Origin: Parvibaculum sp963975745
GTDB taxonomy: Bacteria > Pseudomonadota > Alphaproteobacteria > Parvibaculales > Parvibaculaceae
Direction: 5' to 3'
Length of the DNA stretch: 64,000 bases
NCBI RefSeq assembly: GCF_963975745.1
Contig: NZ_CAXBIB010000008.1
Location: 62,001 to 126,000, forward strand
Below, piece after piece: positions 8,802 through 16,259 of this stretch. Position 1 is the stretch's first letter. The number at the start of each line of letters is the position of its first letter. The notes beneath the pieces are model-generated. The model saw nothing but the letters and a program-made list of their open reading frames with translations. It was not told the origin of the DNA and did not search any database. The position numbers and the translations under genes are program-made.

Positions 8802-10340
8802 ATGGCGCTGGCACCGCGACTCGAGATGCGCCAGGGACAATCCCTGGTCATGACGCCGCAGCTCCAGCAGGCGATCAAGCTGCTGCAGCTCTCCAATCTC
8901 GAACTCGCCGAATATGTCGACCAGGAACTCGAGCGCAATCCGCTGCTGGAAAACGGCGTTGCCGAAGCCGACCGCGCGAGCGAGCGCGAGACGCCGGCCG
9001 AAACTCACGAACAGGTGACGACCGCCGAGACCTCGTTGACGCTCGCCGATGACGGGCCGCTTCCCGACCGCGGCGGCGATCTCGATACCGATTACGACAA
9101 TGTCTATGCCGACGAGGCGCGTGCCGACGCGCAGAACAATGCGGCCGCGGCAGAGACGCCGGGCGCGCAGGGTTCCGACTGGCAGAACATGCGCACCAGC
9201 GGCGGCGGCGGCGGCGGGGATGGCGATTACGATTTCGCGGCGACGCTGACCCGCGAGGCGACGCTGGCCGAACATCTGACCGACCAGATGAACATGGCGC
9301 TGAAGACGCCGGGCGACCGCATGATCGCGGCCTTCCTGATCGACCAGGTCAACGAGGCCGGCTACATGACCGCGGACATTGCCGAGGCGGCCGAACGGCT
9401 CGGCGTCGATGTCGAGGATATCGAGGCGGTGCTCGGCGTGCTGCAGACCTTCGAGCCGACCGGCATCTGCGCCCGCAATCTCAAGGAATGCCTGGCGCTG
9501 CAGCTGGCCGAACACAACCGGCTCGACCCGGCCATGCAGGCCTTTCTCGACAATCTCGAACTTTTCGCGCGGCGCGATTTCGACATGCTGATGAAGCTGA
9601 CCGGCGCCGACCGCGACGACATCGCCTCGATGATCGAGGATATCCGCAGCTGCAACCCGAAACCGGGCCTCGCGTTTGGCGGCGAGCCGGTGGTGCCGGT
9701 CATTCCCGACGTCTTCGTGCGCGCGCGCTCCGATGGCGGCTGGGCAGTCGAACTCAACACCGAAACGCTGCCGCGCGTGCTGATCAACCAGCAATATTAC
9801 GCCGAGGTCAGCCAGTTCTCGAACGACCCCAAGGCAAAGGCCTATCTGTCGGAATGCCTCAACAATGCCAACTGGCTGGTCAAGAGCCTCGACCAGCGGG
9901 CGCGCACCATCCTCAAGGTCGCCTCCGAGATCGTGCGCCAGCAGGACGGTTTTCTGGTGCATGGCGTGCAGCATCTCAAGCCCTTGAACCTCAAGACCAT
10001 CGCCGAGGCGATCTCGATGCATGAATCGACGGTCAGCCGTGTCACCGCCAACAAGTACATCGCCACGCCGCGCGGCATTTTCGAGCTGAAGTATTTCTTC
10101 ACCTCCTCGATCGCATCGTCGGAAGGCGGCGCGGCGCATTCGGCCGAGGCCGTGCGTCACCGCATCAAGGAGCTGATCGATCGCGAACGCGCCGATGCGG
10201 TGCTGTCCGACGACAATATCGTCGACATCCTGAAGGGCCAGGGCGTCGATATCGCCCGGCGCACGGTCGCCAAGTACCGGGAAGCGCTCAACATTCCTTC
10301 CTCGGTGCAGCGCCGGCGCGAAAAAAAGGCCTATGCCTGA
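8802..10340 (+). CDS. rpoN: RNA polymerase sigma-54 factor
   Basis: 512 residues. The N-terminal activator-interaction region is glutamine/leucine-rich (LVMTPQLQQAIKLLQLSNLELAEYV). An acidic, variable region II covers roughly residues 50-150, followed by the core-binding and DNA-binding domains with an HTH (SMHESTVSRVTANKY) and the C-terminal RpoN box ARRTVAKYREALN. Sigma-54 directs transcription from -24/-12 promoters together with enhancer-binding ATPases, typically in nitrogen and carbon control. Neighbouring hpf and ptsN belong to the conserved rpoN cluster. Confidence 0.97.
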   Translation: MALAPRLEMRQGQSLVMTPQLQQAIKLLQLSNLELAEYVDQELERNPLLENGVAEADRASERETPAETHEQVTTAETSLTLADDGPLPDRGGDLDTDYDNVYADEARADAQNNAAAAETPGAQGSDWQNMRTSGGGGGGDGDYDFAATLTREATLAEHLTDQMNMALKTPGDRMIAAFLIDQVNEAGYMTADIAEAAERLGVDVEDIEAVLGVLQTFEPTGICARNLKECLALQLAEHNRLDPAMQAFLDNLELFARRDFDMLMKLTGADRDDIASMIEDIRSCNPKPGLAFGGEPVVPVIPDVFVRARSDGGWAVELNTETLPRVLINQQYYAEVSQFSNDPKAKAYLSECLNNANWLVKSLDQRARTILKVASEIVRQQDGFLVHGVQHLKPLNLKTIAEAISMHESTVSRVTANKYIATPRGIFELKYFFTSSIASSEGGAAHSAEAVRHRIKELIDRERADAVLSDDNIVDILKGQGVDIARRTVAKYREALNIPSSVQRRREKKAYA

Positions 10341-10425
10341 GTCGGGAAAAAGCCCTTCGGGAACGCCGCAAACAGCCTGTATATTGTTGAAAGAGAAGGG
10401 GTTTCCGTCCCGTTCCGGCATCCGG

Positions 10426-10454
10426 TTGACACCCACGATGCAGGCCACTAGTTT
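10426..10454 (+). promoter_or_regulatory. candidate promoter of hpf
   Basis: TTGACA (10426-10431) is followed after exactly 17 bp by TAGTTT (10449-10454), a weak -10. Transcription would start near 10461, giving a leader of about 135 nt before hpf, which would explain the 256-bp gap after rpoN. Confidence 0.4.
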
Positions 10455-10471
10455 CCCCTCGCTCAAAAGAC

Positions 10472-10490
10472 CCCCGGAGCATTTCCGGGG
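10472..10490 (+). other. stem-loop in the hpf leader
   Basis: CCCCGGA (10472-10478) and TCCGGGG (10484-10490) form a perfect 7-bp GC stem with a 5-nt loop. No T-tract follows, so it is not an intrinsic terminator. If the promoter at 10426 is used, the hairpin lies about 10 nt from the 5' end of the hpf transcript and could stabilise it. Confidence 0.4.
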
Positions 10491-10596
10491 CGAGGCGGTG
10501 GACACGGGGCACAGGGTTTCCGGAACGCGCCGGGTCCGGGCAACCCCATCAGGCAGCAGCCGTCGTTTGTAGCGTAGCGACCCGGAAAGGTCTTTC

Positions 10597-11178
10597 ATGC
10601 AGGTTCAGGTCAGCGGCCATCATCTCGATGTCGGAGATGCGCTCCGCGCCCATGCGACCGAGCGCCTTCAGGCGGCGGTGGCAAAATATTTCGACCGCCC
10701 GGTGGACGGTCAGGTCACCTTCAGCAAGCAGGGCCACGAATTCCGCGCCGATGCCTCGGCGCATCTGGCGTCGGGCATGCGCGTCAACGCCCAGGGCGCG
10801 GCCAACGAGGTCTATGCTTCCTTCGACGCGGCGCTGGAGCGCCTCGAAAAGCGGCTGCGCCGCTACAAGCGCCGGCTGAAGAACCACAATCACAACAACA
10901 AGGCGACGCTCCCGGCCGAGAGCTTCCCCTCCTTCGTCATCGAGGCGGGCGACGAGCACGAGGAAGTGCCGGAAGACGCGCAGCCCGTCATCATCGCCGA
11001 GGGCACGACCGCCGTTCCCGTCTTCTCGGTCGGCGATGCGGTGATGCAGATGGATCTCGGCGACGTGCCGGTGGTCATTTTCCGCACCAGGGCCGATGGC
11101 GGCCTCAACCTGGTCTATCGCCGCGGCGACGGCAATATCGGCTGGATCGACACCGGCCGCGATACGGCAAAGGCTTGA
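10597..11178 (+). CDS. hpf: ribosome hibernation-promoting factor, long form
   Basis: 193-residue two-domain HPF that dimerises 70S ribosomes into inactive 100S particles in stationary phase. The N-terminal S30AE/YfiA domain spans roughly residues 1-100 (MQVQVSGHHLDVGDALRAHATERL, ALERLEKRLRRYKRRLKNH). A linker of about 35 residues precedes the C-terminal dimerisation domain with VFSVGDAVMQMDLGDVPVVIFR and LVYRRGDGNIGWI. GGAAAGG lies seven bases upstream of the ATG. It sits between rpoN and ptsN, as in most proteobacteria. Confidence 0.95.
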   Translation: MQVQVSGHHLDVGDALRAHATERLQAAVAKYFDRPVDGQVTFSKQGHEFRADASAHLASGMRVNAQGAANEVYASFDAALERLEKRLRRYKRRLKNHNHNNKATLPAESFPSFVIEAGDEHEEVPEDAQPVIIAEGTTAVPVFSVGDAVMQMDLGDVPVVIFRTRADGGLNLVYRRGDGNIGWIDTGRDTAKA

Positions 11179-11293
11179 CGAACTGAAAGCGAACCCGACC
11201 ATAGCCGGGGCTTCCCGGATGACGACCGCGCCTCATGCACGCCGCATGACGCCGCGCGCCGTTGCCGCCGCCCCGCAAAACAGGATCCGGATC

Positions 11294-11758
11294 ATGGAGC
11301 TTGAAGATCTGGTGCAGCCGGAGGGGGTCATCGCCCACCTCAAGGTCACCAGCAAAAAGCAGGCACTGCAGGAACTCGCCGAACGCGCGGCGAAACTGAC
11401 AGGCCTTTCGGAGCGCGCCATTTTCGAAACCTTGCTGGAACGCGAGCGTCTCGGCTCGACCGGCGTCGGACAGGGCATCGCCATTCCGCATGGCAAGCTC
11501 GGCGAGCTCGACCGGTTGCACGGGCTCTTCGCGCGGCTCGACACACCGATCGATTTCGAATCGGTCGACGATCAGCCGGTCGATCTGATGTTCCTGCTGC
11601 TGGCGCCGGAATCGGCGGGCGCCGACCATCTCAAGGCGCTGGCGCGGATTTCGCGCCTGCTGCGCAATCCGGCCGTGGTCGAAAAGCTGCGTGCCTCCGA
11701 CGATGCCGCCGCGCTTTTCGCCATCCTGACCGAACCGGCCGCCACCAGCGCCGCCTGA
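11294..11758 (+). CDS. ptsN: PTS IIA-like nitrogen regulatory protein PtsN (EIIA-Ntr)
   Basis: 154-residue phosphocarrier of the nitrogen-type PTS, which receives phosphate from NPr and modulates potassium transport, stress and nitrogen functions. The phosphorylated His is in GQGIAIPHGKL. MELEDLVQPEGVIAHLKVTSKKQALQ matches the family N-terminus, so I start at 11294, not at earlier starts in the same frame that overlap hpf. A strong terminator follows 20 bp after the stop. Confidence 0.95.
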   Translation: MELEDLVQPEGVIAHLKVTSKKQALQELAERAAKLTGLSERAIFETLLERERLGSTGVGQGIAIPHGKLGELDRLHGLFARLDTPIDFESVDDQPVDLMFLLLAPESAGADHLKALARISRLLRNPAVVEKLRASDDAAALFAILTEPAATSAA

Positions 11759-11777
11759 TTCCATCCGCATGAAAATC

Positions 11778-11809
11778 AAAAGCCCCGCTCTCGCGAGCGG
11801 GGCTTTTTG
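11778..11809 (+). terminator. intrinsic terminator after ptsN
   Basis: AGCCCCGCTC (11781-11790) pairs perfectly with GAGCGGGGCT (11795-11804) around a TCGC loop, followed by TTTTT. AAAA precedes the 5' arm, so the hairpin may also terminate the convergent minus-strand DUF1150 gene. It closes the lpt-rpoN-ptsN block. Confidence 0.93.
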
Positions 11810-11851
11810 TCGGGTAGAAAGAGCGGGACATCACCTGCGGTGGCTGTTCCC

Positions 11852-12160
11852 TCAATGCACGCTGAGCGGTTCCAGGTCGTACTGGCGCGCGCCGGCAAAG
11901 GCTGCGTCGCGATCGTCGAGCACGGCCATGCGCACGCCATTGGCCGCATGCACCGCGTAAAGTCGCGTGTCGGCCGGCAGATTCAACTCGTCGCCGATCT
12001 CGCTTTCGATCTCGCCGGCCAGCACCTCGCGCACATAGACGATGTTGGGCACGCCGACATTGGCGAACATCTCGGGTGTCAGGGCGCGGAGATCCTCCGT
12101 GCCCCAGCCGGTGTTCGGGTCGCCGTCGGTGGCAAACTCATTGTCGGTTTCATTGCGCAT
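11852..12160 (-). CDS. DUF1150 family protein
   Basis: 102 residues, acidic. The central part (MFANVGVPNIVYVREVLAGEIE, TRLYAVHAANGVRMAVLDDRDAAF) matches the DUF1150 family, which in alphaproteobacteria usually follows small heat-shock genes. The ATG at 12160 is chosen because AAGGAG lies eight bases upstream, whereas it would abut the GTG at 12169. The gene follows hsp20 after 41 bp, so it is probably in the same heat-shock transcript. Molecular function is unknown. Confidence 0.8.
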   Translation of the reverse strand: MRNETDNEFATDGDPNTGWGTEDLRALTPEMFANVGVPNIVYVREVLAGEIESEIGDELNLPADTRLYAVHAANGVRMAVLDDRDAAFAGARQYDLEPLSVH

Positions 12161-12201
12161 TTTCTTCACTCCTTTCCACCTCCTTCAACGAAGCGAGGGG
12201 G

Positions 12202-12666
12202 TTACTCCGTCGCAGCGGCGCGATGCGCCTCCGGCGCCTGCCGGCGGCCCGCCGCCGGCCTTTCCTCGGCGATCTCGACCTTGATGACGCTTTTCCGCGG
12301 CTCGGGTCGTTCGAGATCGATCTTCAGCAATCCGTTTTCAAGCCGGGCGCCCATTACCTGCATGCCGTCGGCCAGCACGAAAGCGCGCTGGAACTGGCGC
12401 GCTGCGATGCCGCGATGCAGATAGGTACGATCGTCCTCTTCGCGCTGCCGGCCGCGAATGACCAGTTCGCTGTTCTCGACCGTGACGCTCAGTTCGTCGC
12501 GCGAAAATCCGGCAACCGCCAGCGTGATCCGCAACGCCTCGCCCGCCGTCGCGCTCAACTGCTCGACATTGTAGGGCGGATAGCCGTCCGAGCCCTTGGC
12601 GGCCCGCTCCAGCAATCGCTCCATCTGCTCGAAGCCCAGCAGGAACGGGCTGTTGAACTGAATCAT
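12202..12666 (-). CDS. Hsp20/alpha-crystallin small heat-shock protein
   Basis: 154-residue ATP-independent holdase chaperone of the IbpA type. It starts MIQFNSPFLLGFEQMERLLE; the alpha-crystallin domain covers about residues 30-125 (YPPYNVEQLSATAGEALRITLAVAGF, HRGIAARQFQRAFVL) and ends in the diagnostic GARLENGLLKIDLER. A charged tail follows. The ATG at 12666 follows TTGGAGACG in the leader. The promoter is sigma-32-like (see 12737-12765). Confidence 0.93.
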   Translation of the reverse strand: MIQFNSPFLLGFEQMERLLERAAKGSDGYPPYNVEQLSATAGEALRITLAVAGFSRDELSVTVENSELVIRGRQREEDDRTYLHRGIAARQFQRAFVLADGMQVMGARLENGLLKIDLERPEPRKSVIKVEIAEERPAAGRRQAPEAHRAAATE

Positions 12667-12736
12667 GCGTATCGTCTCCAAAGCCCTGTCTGCAAAGCGA
12701 CTTTGTCGTCCGGCCCTTGTGGCGCCGTTGGTTATT

Positions 12737-12765
12737 ATGTGGGGATTCGCCTTTTGCGTTGCAAG
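12737..12765 (-). promoter_or_regulatory. sigma-32 (RpoH)-type promoter of hsp20
   Basis: Read on the minus strand, CTTGCA (12765-12760) is followed after 15 bp by CCCCACAT (12744-12737) and then AATAA. This closely matches the heat-shock consensus of a CTTGAA -35 and a CCCCAT-T -10. Transcription would start about 60 nt before the hsp20 ATG. The leader includes a short CAAAG/CTTTG hairpin and could act as an RNA thermometer, but I see no clear ROSE signature. Confidence 0.65.
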
Positions 12766-12917
12766 CAGGCGGCAAAACCTGCCGGATTCCGCCGATTTTC
12801 CGGTACAGCCGCAGCGGCGACGGCCCGGCGTCATCAAATCGCCGCACCTGCGCGCGACAAGGGACGGTCGCAGGCGGGGGCGCCGGAAAACGCCACAAAA
12901 CGAAAGTCACGCAGGCC

Positions 12918-13571
12918 ATGCTCGAACTCTCTCCCCTTCCCTATGCCGAGGACGCGCTCGCGCCCCATATGTCCGCCGAGACGCTGGCCTTTCACTATGG
13001 CAAGCATCACAGGGGCTATGTCGACACGGTCAACCGGCTGGTCGACGGAACCGCGCTCGCCGATCTCTCTCTCGTGCCGCTCATCCGCCAGCTAGCGGGC
13101 GACCGCGCGCAAAGAACCCTTTTCAACAATGCAGCGCAGGTCTGGAATCACGACTTCTACTGGCGCTCGATGTCGCCCATGGGTGGCGGCCGGCCCAATG
13201 GCGCATTGGCGGCGCAGATCGAGAGCGATTTCGGCGATTACGCGAAATTCCGGCAGACCTTCCTGGACGCATCGCTTGGCCAGTTCGGCTCGGGCTATTG
13301 CTGGCTCGTTGCCGGCGCGGGCGGCCGGCTCGGCGTCTATGCGACACCCAATGCCGAAACGCCGGTCGCCGACAATGAGGAAGTGCCGCTGCTGACCGTC
13401 GACCTCTGGGAGCATGCCTATTATCTCGACCACCGCAACGCGCGCGGCGCCCATATCGACACCTTCTTCGATCATCTGGTCGACTGGGATTTCGCGGCGG
13501 CCAATCTGGCCTCGATCGCTTCGCTCGATCCCGGCAGCGATGTCCCGGCGGGAAAATTTCTGGTCAAATAG
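12918..13571 (+). CDS. sodB: superoxide dismutase, Fe type
   Basis: 217-residue cytoplasmic Fe/Mn-family SOD converting superoxide to hydrogen peroxide and O2. Metal ligands are H26 (FHYGKHH), H78 (AAQVWNHDFYW), and Asp/His in VDLWEHAYYLDH. Gln74 in the N-terminal AAQVWNH motif is the signature of Fe-SODs; Mn enzymes carry Gly there and a Gln in the C-terminal domain. I use the ATG at 12918, which gives the family N-terminus MLELSPLPY. It is divergent from hsp20. Confidence 0.95.
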   Translation: MLELSPLPYAEDALAPHMSAETLAFHYGKHHRGYVDTVNRLVDGTALADLSLVPLIRQLAGDRAQRTLFNNAAQVWNHDFYWRSMSPMGGGRPNGALAAQIESDFGDYAKFRQTFLDASLGQFGSGYCWLVAGAGGRLGVYATPNAETPVADNEEVPLLTVDLWEHAYYLDHRNARGAHIDTFFDHLVDWDFAAANLASIASLDPGSDVPAGKFLVK

Positions 13572-13640
13572 CCGCTTGGTCGGCGCCGCCGCATTTGACA
13601 GACTGTGCGCCGGCTGAAGGCGGCGAACGGGGGATGGTGC

Positions 13641-15101
13641 GTGGAGACGGAGACGATCGAGGCGGAGCGCGTCTCCTATAATCCCAAAGCCATTGTCGCG
13701 GGGCTCGCCATTGCCGGTCTGATGCTGGCGCTGCCGGCGCCCGACGGGCTGTCGCCCGAGGGCTGGCGGCTGGCGGCGCTGGTCGCGCTGATGGCGATCT
13801 GGTGGGTCACCGAGGCGATCCCCGTCTATGCCACCGGTCTGATGCCGCTGGTCGGCTTTCCGCTGCTCGACATTGCCGGCATCGGCGCGGCGGCCGCGCC
13901 TTATGCCAATCCGATCATCTTCCTGTTTCTCGGCGGCTTCCTGATCGCGGCCGCGATGCAGGCGACGGGGCTGCATCAGCGCATCGCGCTGCATGTGCTG
14001 GCGCGTACCGGCACCGGCGCCCGCCAGCTTGTCGGCGGCTTCATGCTGACGGCCGCCTTCCTCTCGATGTGGGTCTCGAACACCGCCACCGCGGTGATGA
14101 TGGTGCCGATTGCGATGTCGGTGATCGCGATCACGGTGGCCGATGACGGCCGCCATGCGCCGCGCGGCGGGCTCGATGTGGCGCTGCTGCTGGCGGTCGC
14201 CTATGGCGCCAGCATCGGCGGCATCGCGACCCTGATCGGCACGCCGCCCAATGCCTTCCTTGCCGGCTACATGGCGCAGGAGCACGGGCTCGAGATCGGC
14301 TTTGCGCAATGGATGGTCTTCGCGCTGCCGCTGTCGCTGGTGATGCTCGCCTGCTGCTGGCTCACGCTGACGCGGCTGGCCTTCCCGCTCGACCCGAAGC
14401 CGATCGAAGGCGTCGCCGCGACGCTCGGCCGGGCGCTGGACGATCTCGGTCCGATCCGGCGCCCTGAAAAGACCGTCGCCGCCGTCTTCTTCTGCGCGGC
14501 CGCCGCCTGGATCGCGCAGCCGCTGATCGCGACACTCGTTCCGAATCTGTCGGACACCGTCATCGCGATCCTCGCGGCGCTGGTGCTTTTCATCATCCCG
14601 GCCGGCGGCGGCAAGCCCGCCCTCAACTGGGAGCATGCGAGCCGCGTGCCCTACGGGCTGTTGCTGCTGTTCGGCGGCGGTCTCAGTCTTGCCGCCGCTT
14701 TCGGTTCCACCGGCCTGGCGCTCTGGCTTGCCGGCGGGCTCGGCGCGGCGGCGGGCCTGCCGGCGATCCTCGTCATCCTGCTGATCGTCGCGACCATCGT
14801 CTTCCTGACCGAACTGACCAGCAATATCGCGACGACGGCCGCCATGGTGCCGCTGCTCGCCGGCGTCGCGGTCGGCGCCGGCATCCACCCGCTGCTGCTC
14901 TGCGCGCCGGCCGCGCTGGCCGCCAGTTGCGCCTTCATGCTGCCGGTTGCCACGCCGCCCAATGCGGTCGTCTTCGGCGCCGGCCATGTCACGATCCCGC
15001 AAATGGCCAAGGCCGGCATCTGGCTCAACATCTTCGCCATCGTCACGGTGACGCTGATGGCCTATGCGTTGCTGGGCCTGGCCTTCCCGCTACTGGGCTG
15101 A
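13641..15101 (+). CDS. SLC13/DASS family permease
   Basis: 486-residue inner-membrane transporter with about 11-12 hydrophobic segments. It carries the two divalent-anion:sodium symporter motifs: SNTATAVMMVPIAMSV in the first half and SNIATTAAMVPLL in the second. WWVTEAIPVYATGLMPLVGFPLL is the typical N-terminal signature. Likely substrates are di- or tricarboxylates, sulfate or phosphate; sequence alone cannot choose. The GTG at 13641 is preferred because GGGGGA lies six bases upstream. It ends three bases from the convergent iron-binding protein gene. Confidence 0.85.
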   Translation: METETIEAERVSYNPKAIVAGLAIAGLMLALPAPDGLSPEGWRLAALVALMAIWWVTEAIPVYATGLMPLVGFPLLDIAGIGAAAAPYANPIIFLFLGGFLIAAAMQATGLHQRIALHVLARTGTGARQLVGGFMLTAAFLSMWVSNTATAVMMVPIAMSVIAITVADDGRHAPRGGLDVALLLAVAYGASIGGIATLIGTPPNAFLAGYMAQEHGLEIGFAQWMVFALPLSLVMLACCWLTLTRLAFPLDPKPIEGVAATLGRALDDLGPIRRPEKTVAAVFFCAAAAWIAQPLIATLVPNLSDTVIAILAALVLFIIPAGGGKPALNWEHASRVPYGLLLLFGGGLSLAAAFGSTGLALWLAGGLGAAAGLPAILVILLIVATIVFLTELTSNIATTAAMVPLLAGVAVGAGIHPLLLCAPAALAASCAFMLPVATPPNAVVFGAGHVTIPQMAKAGIWLNIFAIVTVTLMAYALLGLAFPLLG

Positions 15102-15104
15102 GCG

Positions 15105-16148
15105 TTACTTCCACCCCGCCCGGTCGAAGATGCGCACCGCTTCGGGCTGGTTGCGGCCCAGCGCGGCGGCGTTCAGCGTGTCTTCCCGGAACGGGCCGAA
15201 GGCGTTGAGCGGCGTGTCGATCTCGATGCCCGGCACGGCGGCATATTCGTGGTTCTGTTCGCTGAAGGCGCGCTGCGCCCAGTCGCCGGTCAGGAACTCG
15301 ATGAAGCGCACCGCATTGGCGCGGTTGGGCGCATTGATCAGCACGCCGGCGCCGCCGATATTGACATGGGTGCCGCGGCCTTGCTGATCGGGGAAGACCA
15401 GACCGATCGCTTCGGCCACCGCGCGGTCTTCGGGATTGTCCGAGCCGAGCAGCCGGCCGACATAATAGGTATTGACCAGCGAGATGCGGCATTCGCCGGC
15501 CGCCACTGCGCGGATATTGGCGGTGTCGTTTCCCTGGGGCGGGCGCGCGAAATTGGCGACGACGCCCTTGGCCCAATTCTCGGCTTCCTCCGTACCCTGA
15601 TGTTCGATCAGGGCGGCCAGCAGCGACAGGTTGTAGATATTCGAGGAGGAGCGCATGCAGACCGCGCCGCGATTGGCGGGGTCGGCGAGATCGGCGTAGG
15701 TGTCGAGCTTTTCGGGGTGGCTCTGCGCCTTGTTGTAGATGATGATGCGGGCGCGCTTGGAGAGGCCGAACCACAATCCGTCCGGATGGCGCAGATGTTC
15801 GGGGATGCGCGTCTCGAGAATTCCGGATTCGACCGTCTGGAACAGTCCCTTCTCCTCGGCACGCCAGAGACGGCCGGCATCGACCGTGATCAGCAGGTCG
15901 GCCGGGCTGTGCGTGCCCTCGCGTTCGATGCGCGCGATCAGCTCGTCGCTGTCGCCTTCGATCAGATTGATCCTGATGCCGGTCTCTTCGGTGAAGCGGT
16001 CATAAAGCGCCAGGTCGGTGTCGTAGTGCCGCGCCGAATAGATGTTGAGTTCGCCTGCTTCGGGCGCGCCAGGGGTGTCGGCGCGGGCCCCGACCATGGC
16101 CGACAGGACAAGACCGAGACAAAGGAGACCGGCAAGGAGACGAGACAT
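15105..16148 (-). CDS. ferric-iron ABC transporter, periplasmic binding protein
   Basis: 347 residues with a signal peptide (MSRLLAGLLCLGLVLSAMVGARA). The mature part matches the FutA/IdiA/FbpA group: LNIYSARHYDTDLALYDRF, the SDLLI-like PADLLITVDAGRLWRAEEKG, and the tandem iron-ligand tyrosines in NTYYVGRLLGSDNPED. It binds ferric ion for the permease and ATPase encoded next door. The ATG at 16148 follows TGGAG by five bases; a GTG six bases earlier is less well placed. A Fur-like and a Pho-like site lie directly upstream, so it has its own promoter apart from the ATPase gene. Confidence 0.92.
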   Translation of the reverse strand: MSRLLAGLLCLGLVLSAMVGARADTPGAPEAGELNIYSARHYDTDLALYDRFTEETGIRINLIEGDSDELIARIEREGTHSPADLLITVDAGRLWRAEEKGLFQTVESGILETRIPEHLRHPDGLWFGLSKRARIIIYNKAQSHPEKLDTYADLADPANRGAVCMRSSSNIYNLSLLAALIEHQGTEEAENWAKGVVANFARPPQGNDTANIRAVAAGECRISLVNTYYVGRLLGSDNPEDRAVAEAIGLVFPDQQGRGTHVNIGGAGVLINAPNRANAVRFIEFLTGDWAQRAFSEQNHEYAAVPGIEIDTPLNAFGPFREDTLNAAALGRNQPEAVRIFDRAGWK

Positions 16149-16194
16149 GTGCACTCCAGAGTGACCAGGGGGCGGTCCGGAGTTCGGACCCTGT

Positions 16195-16209
16195 TGATAA
16201 CGACTATCA
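16195..16209 (-). promoter_or_regulatory. Fur-box-like operator of the iron-binding protein gene
   Basis: TGATAACGACTATCA matches 13 of 15 bases of the classical 7-1-7 Fur box (TGATAAT-N-ATTATCA) and has perfect outer TGATA/TATCA arms. It lies 47 bp upstream of the ATG at 16148, where a repressor would block the promoter. Binding by Fur, or by another alphaproteobacterial iron regulator such as Irr or RirA, is inferred. Confidence 0.65.
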
Positions 16210-16230
16210 TTCGCGGACCTATCACGTCAT

Positions 16231-16259
16231 GTGACAGATTTTTGACAGTTTGATGACAG
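16231..16259 (-). promoter_or_regulatory. Pho box: three CTGTCA-type heptamers, 11-bp period
   Basis: On the minus strand CTGTCAT (16259-16253), CTGTCAA (16248-16242) and CTGTCAC (16237-16231) follow each other with 4-bp spacers. The known PhoB box is CTGTCAT-N4-CTGTCAT. The orientation is toward the iron-binding protein gene. The array starts immediately after the stop codon of the ATPase gene. It predicts induction under phosphate limitation, combined with iron control at the neighbouring Fur-like site. Confidence 0.7.

Noticed and set aside
10344..10366. AAAAAGCCCTTCGGGAAC after rpoN as an intrinsic terminator
   Set aside because: Only a 3-bp CCC/GGG stem around TTCG and no T-tract.
13092..15002. 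Long open frame of 636 codons on the minus strand opposite the SLC13 permease
   Set aside because: Mirror frame of a GC-rich real gene; composition is Arg/Asp/His/Gln-rich with no domain, and the permease on the other strand has clear motifs.
16231..16259. Regular TGACAG repeats as a mini CRISPR or tandem repeat array
   Set aside because: Units are only 7 bp with 4-bp spacers, three copies, in a promoter position; a Pho box explains them better.
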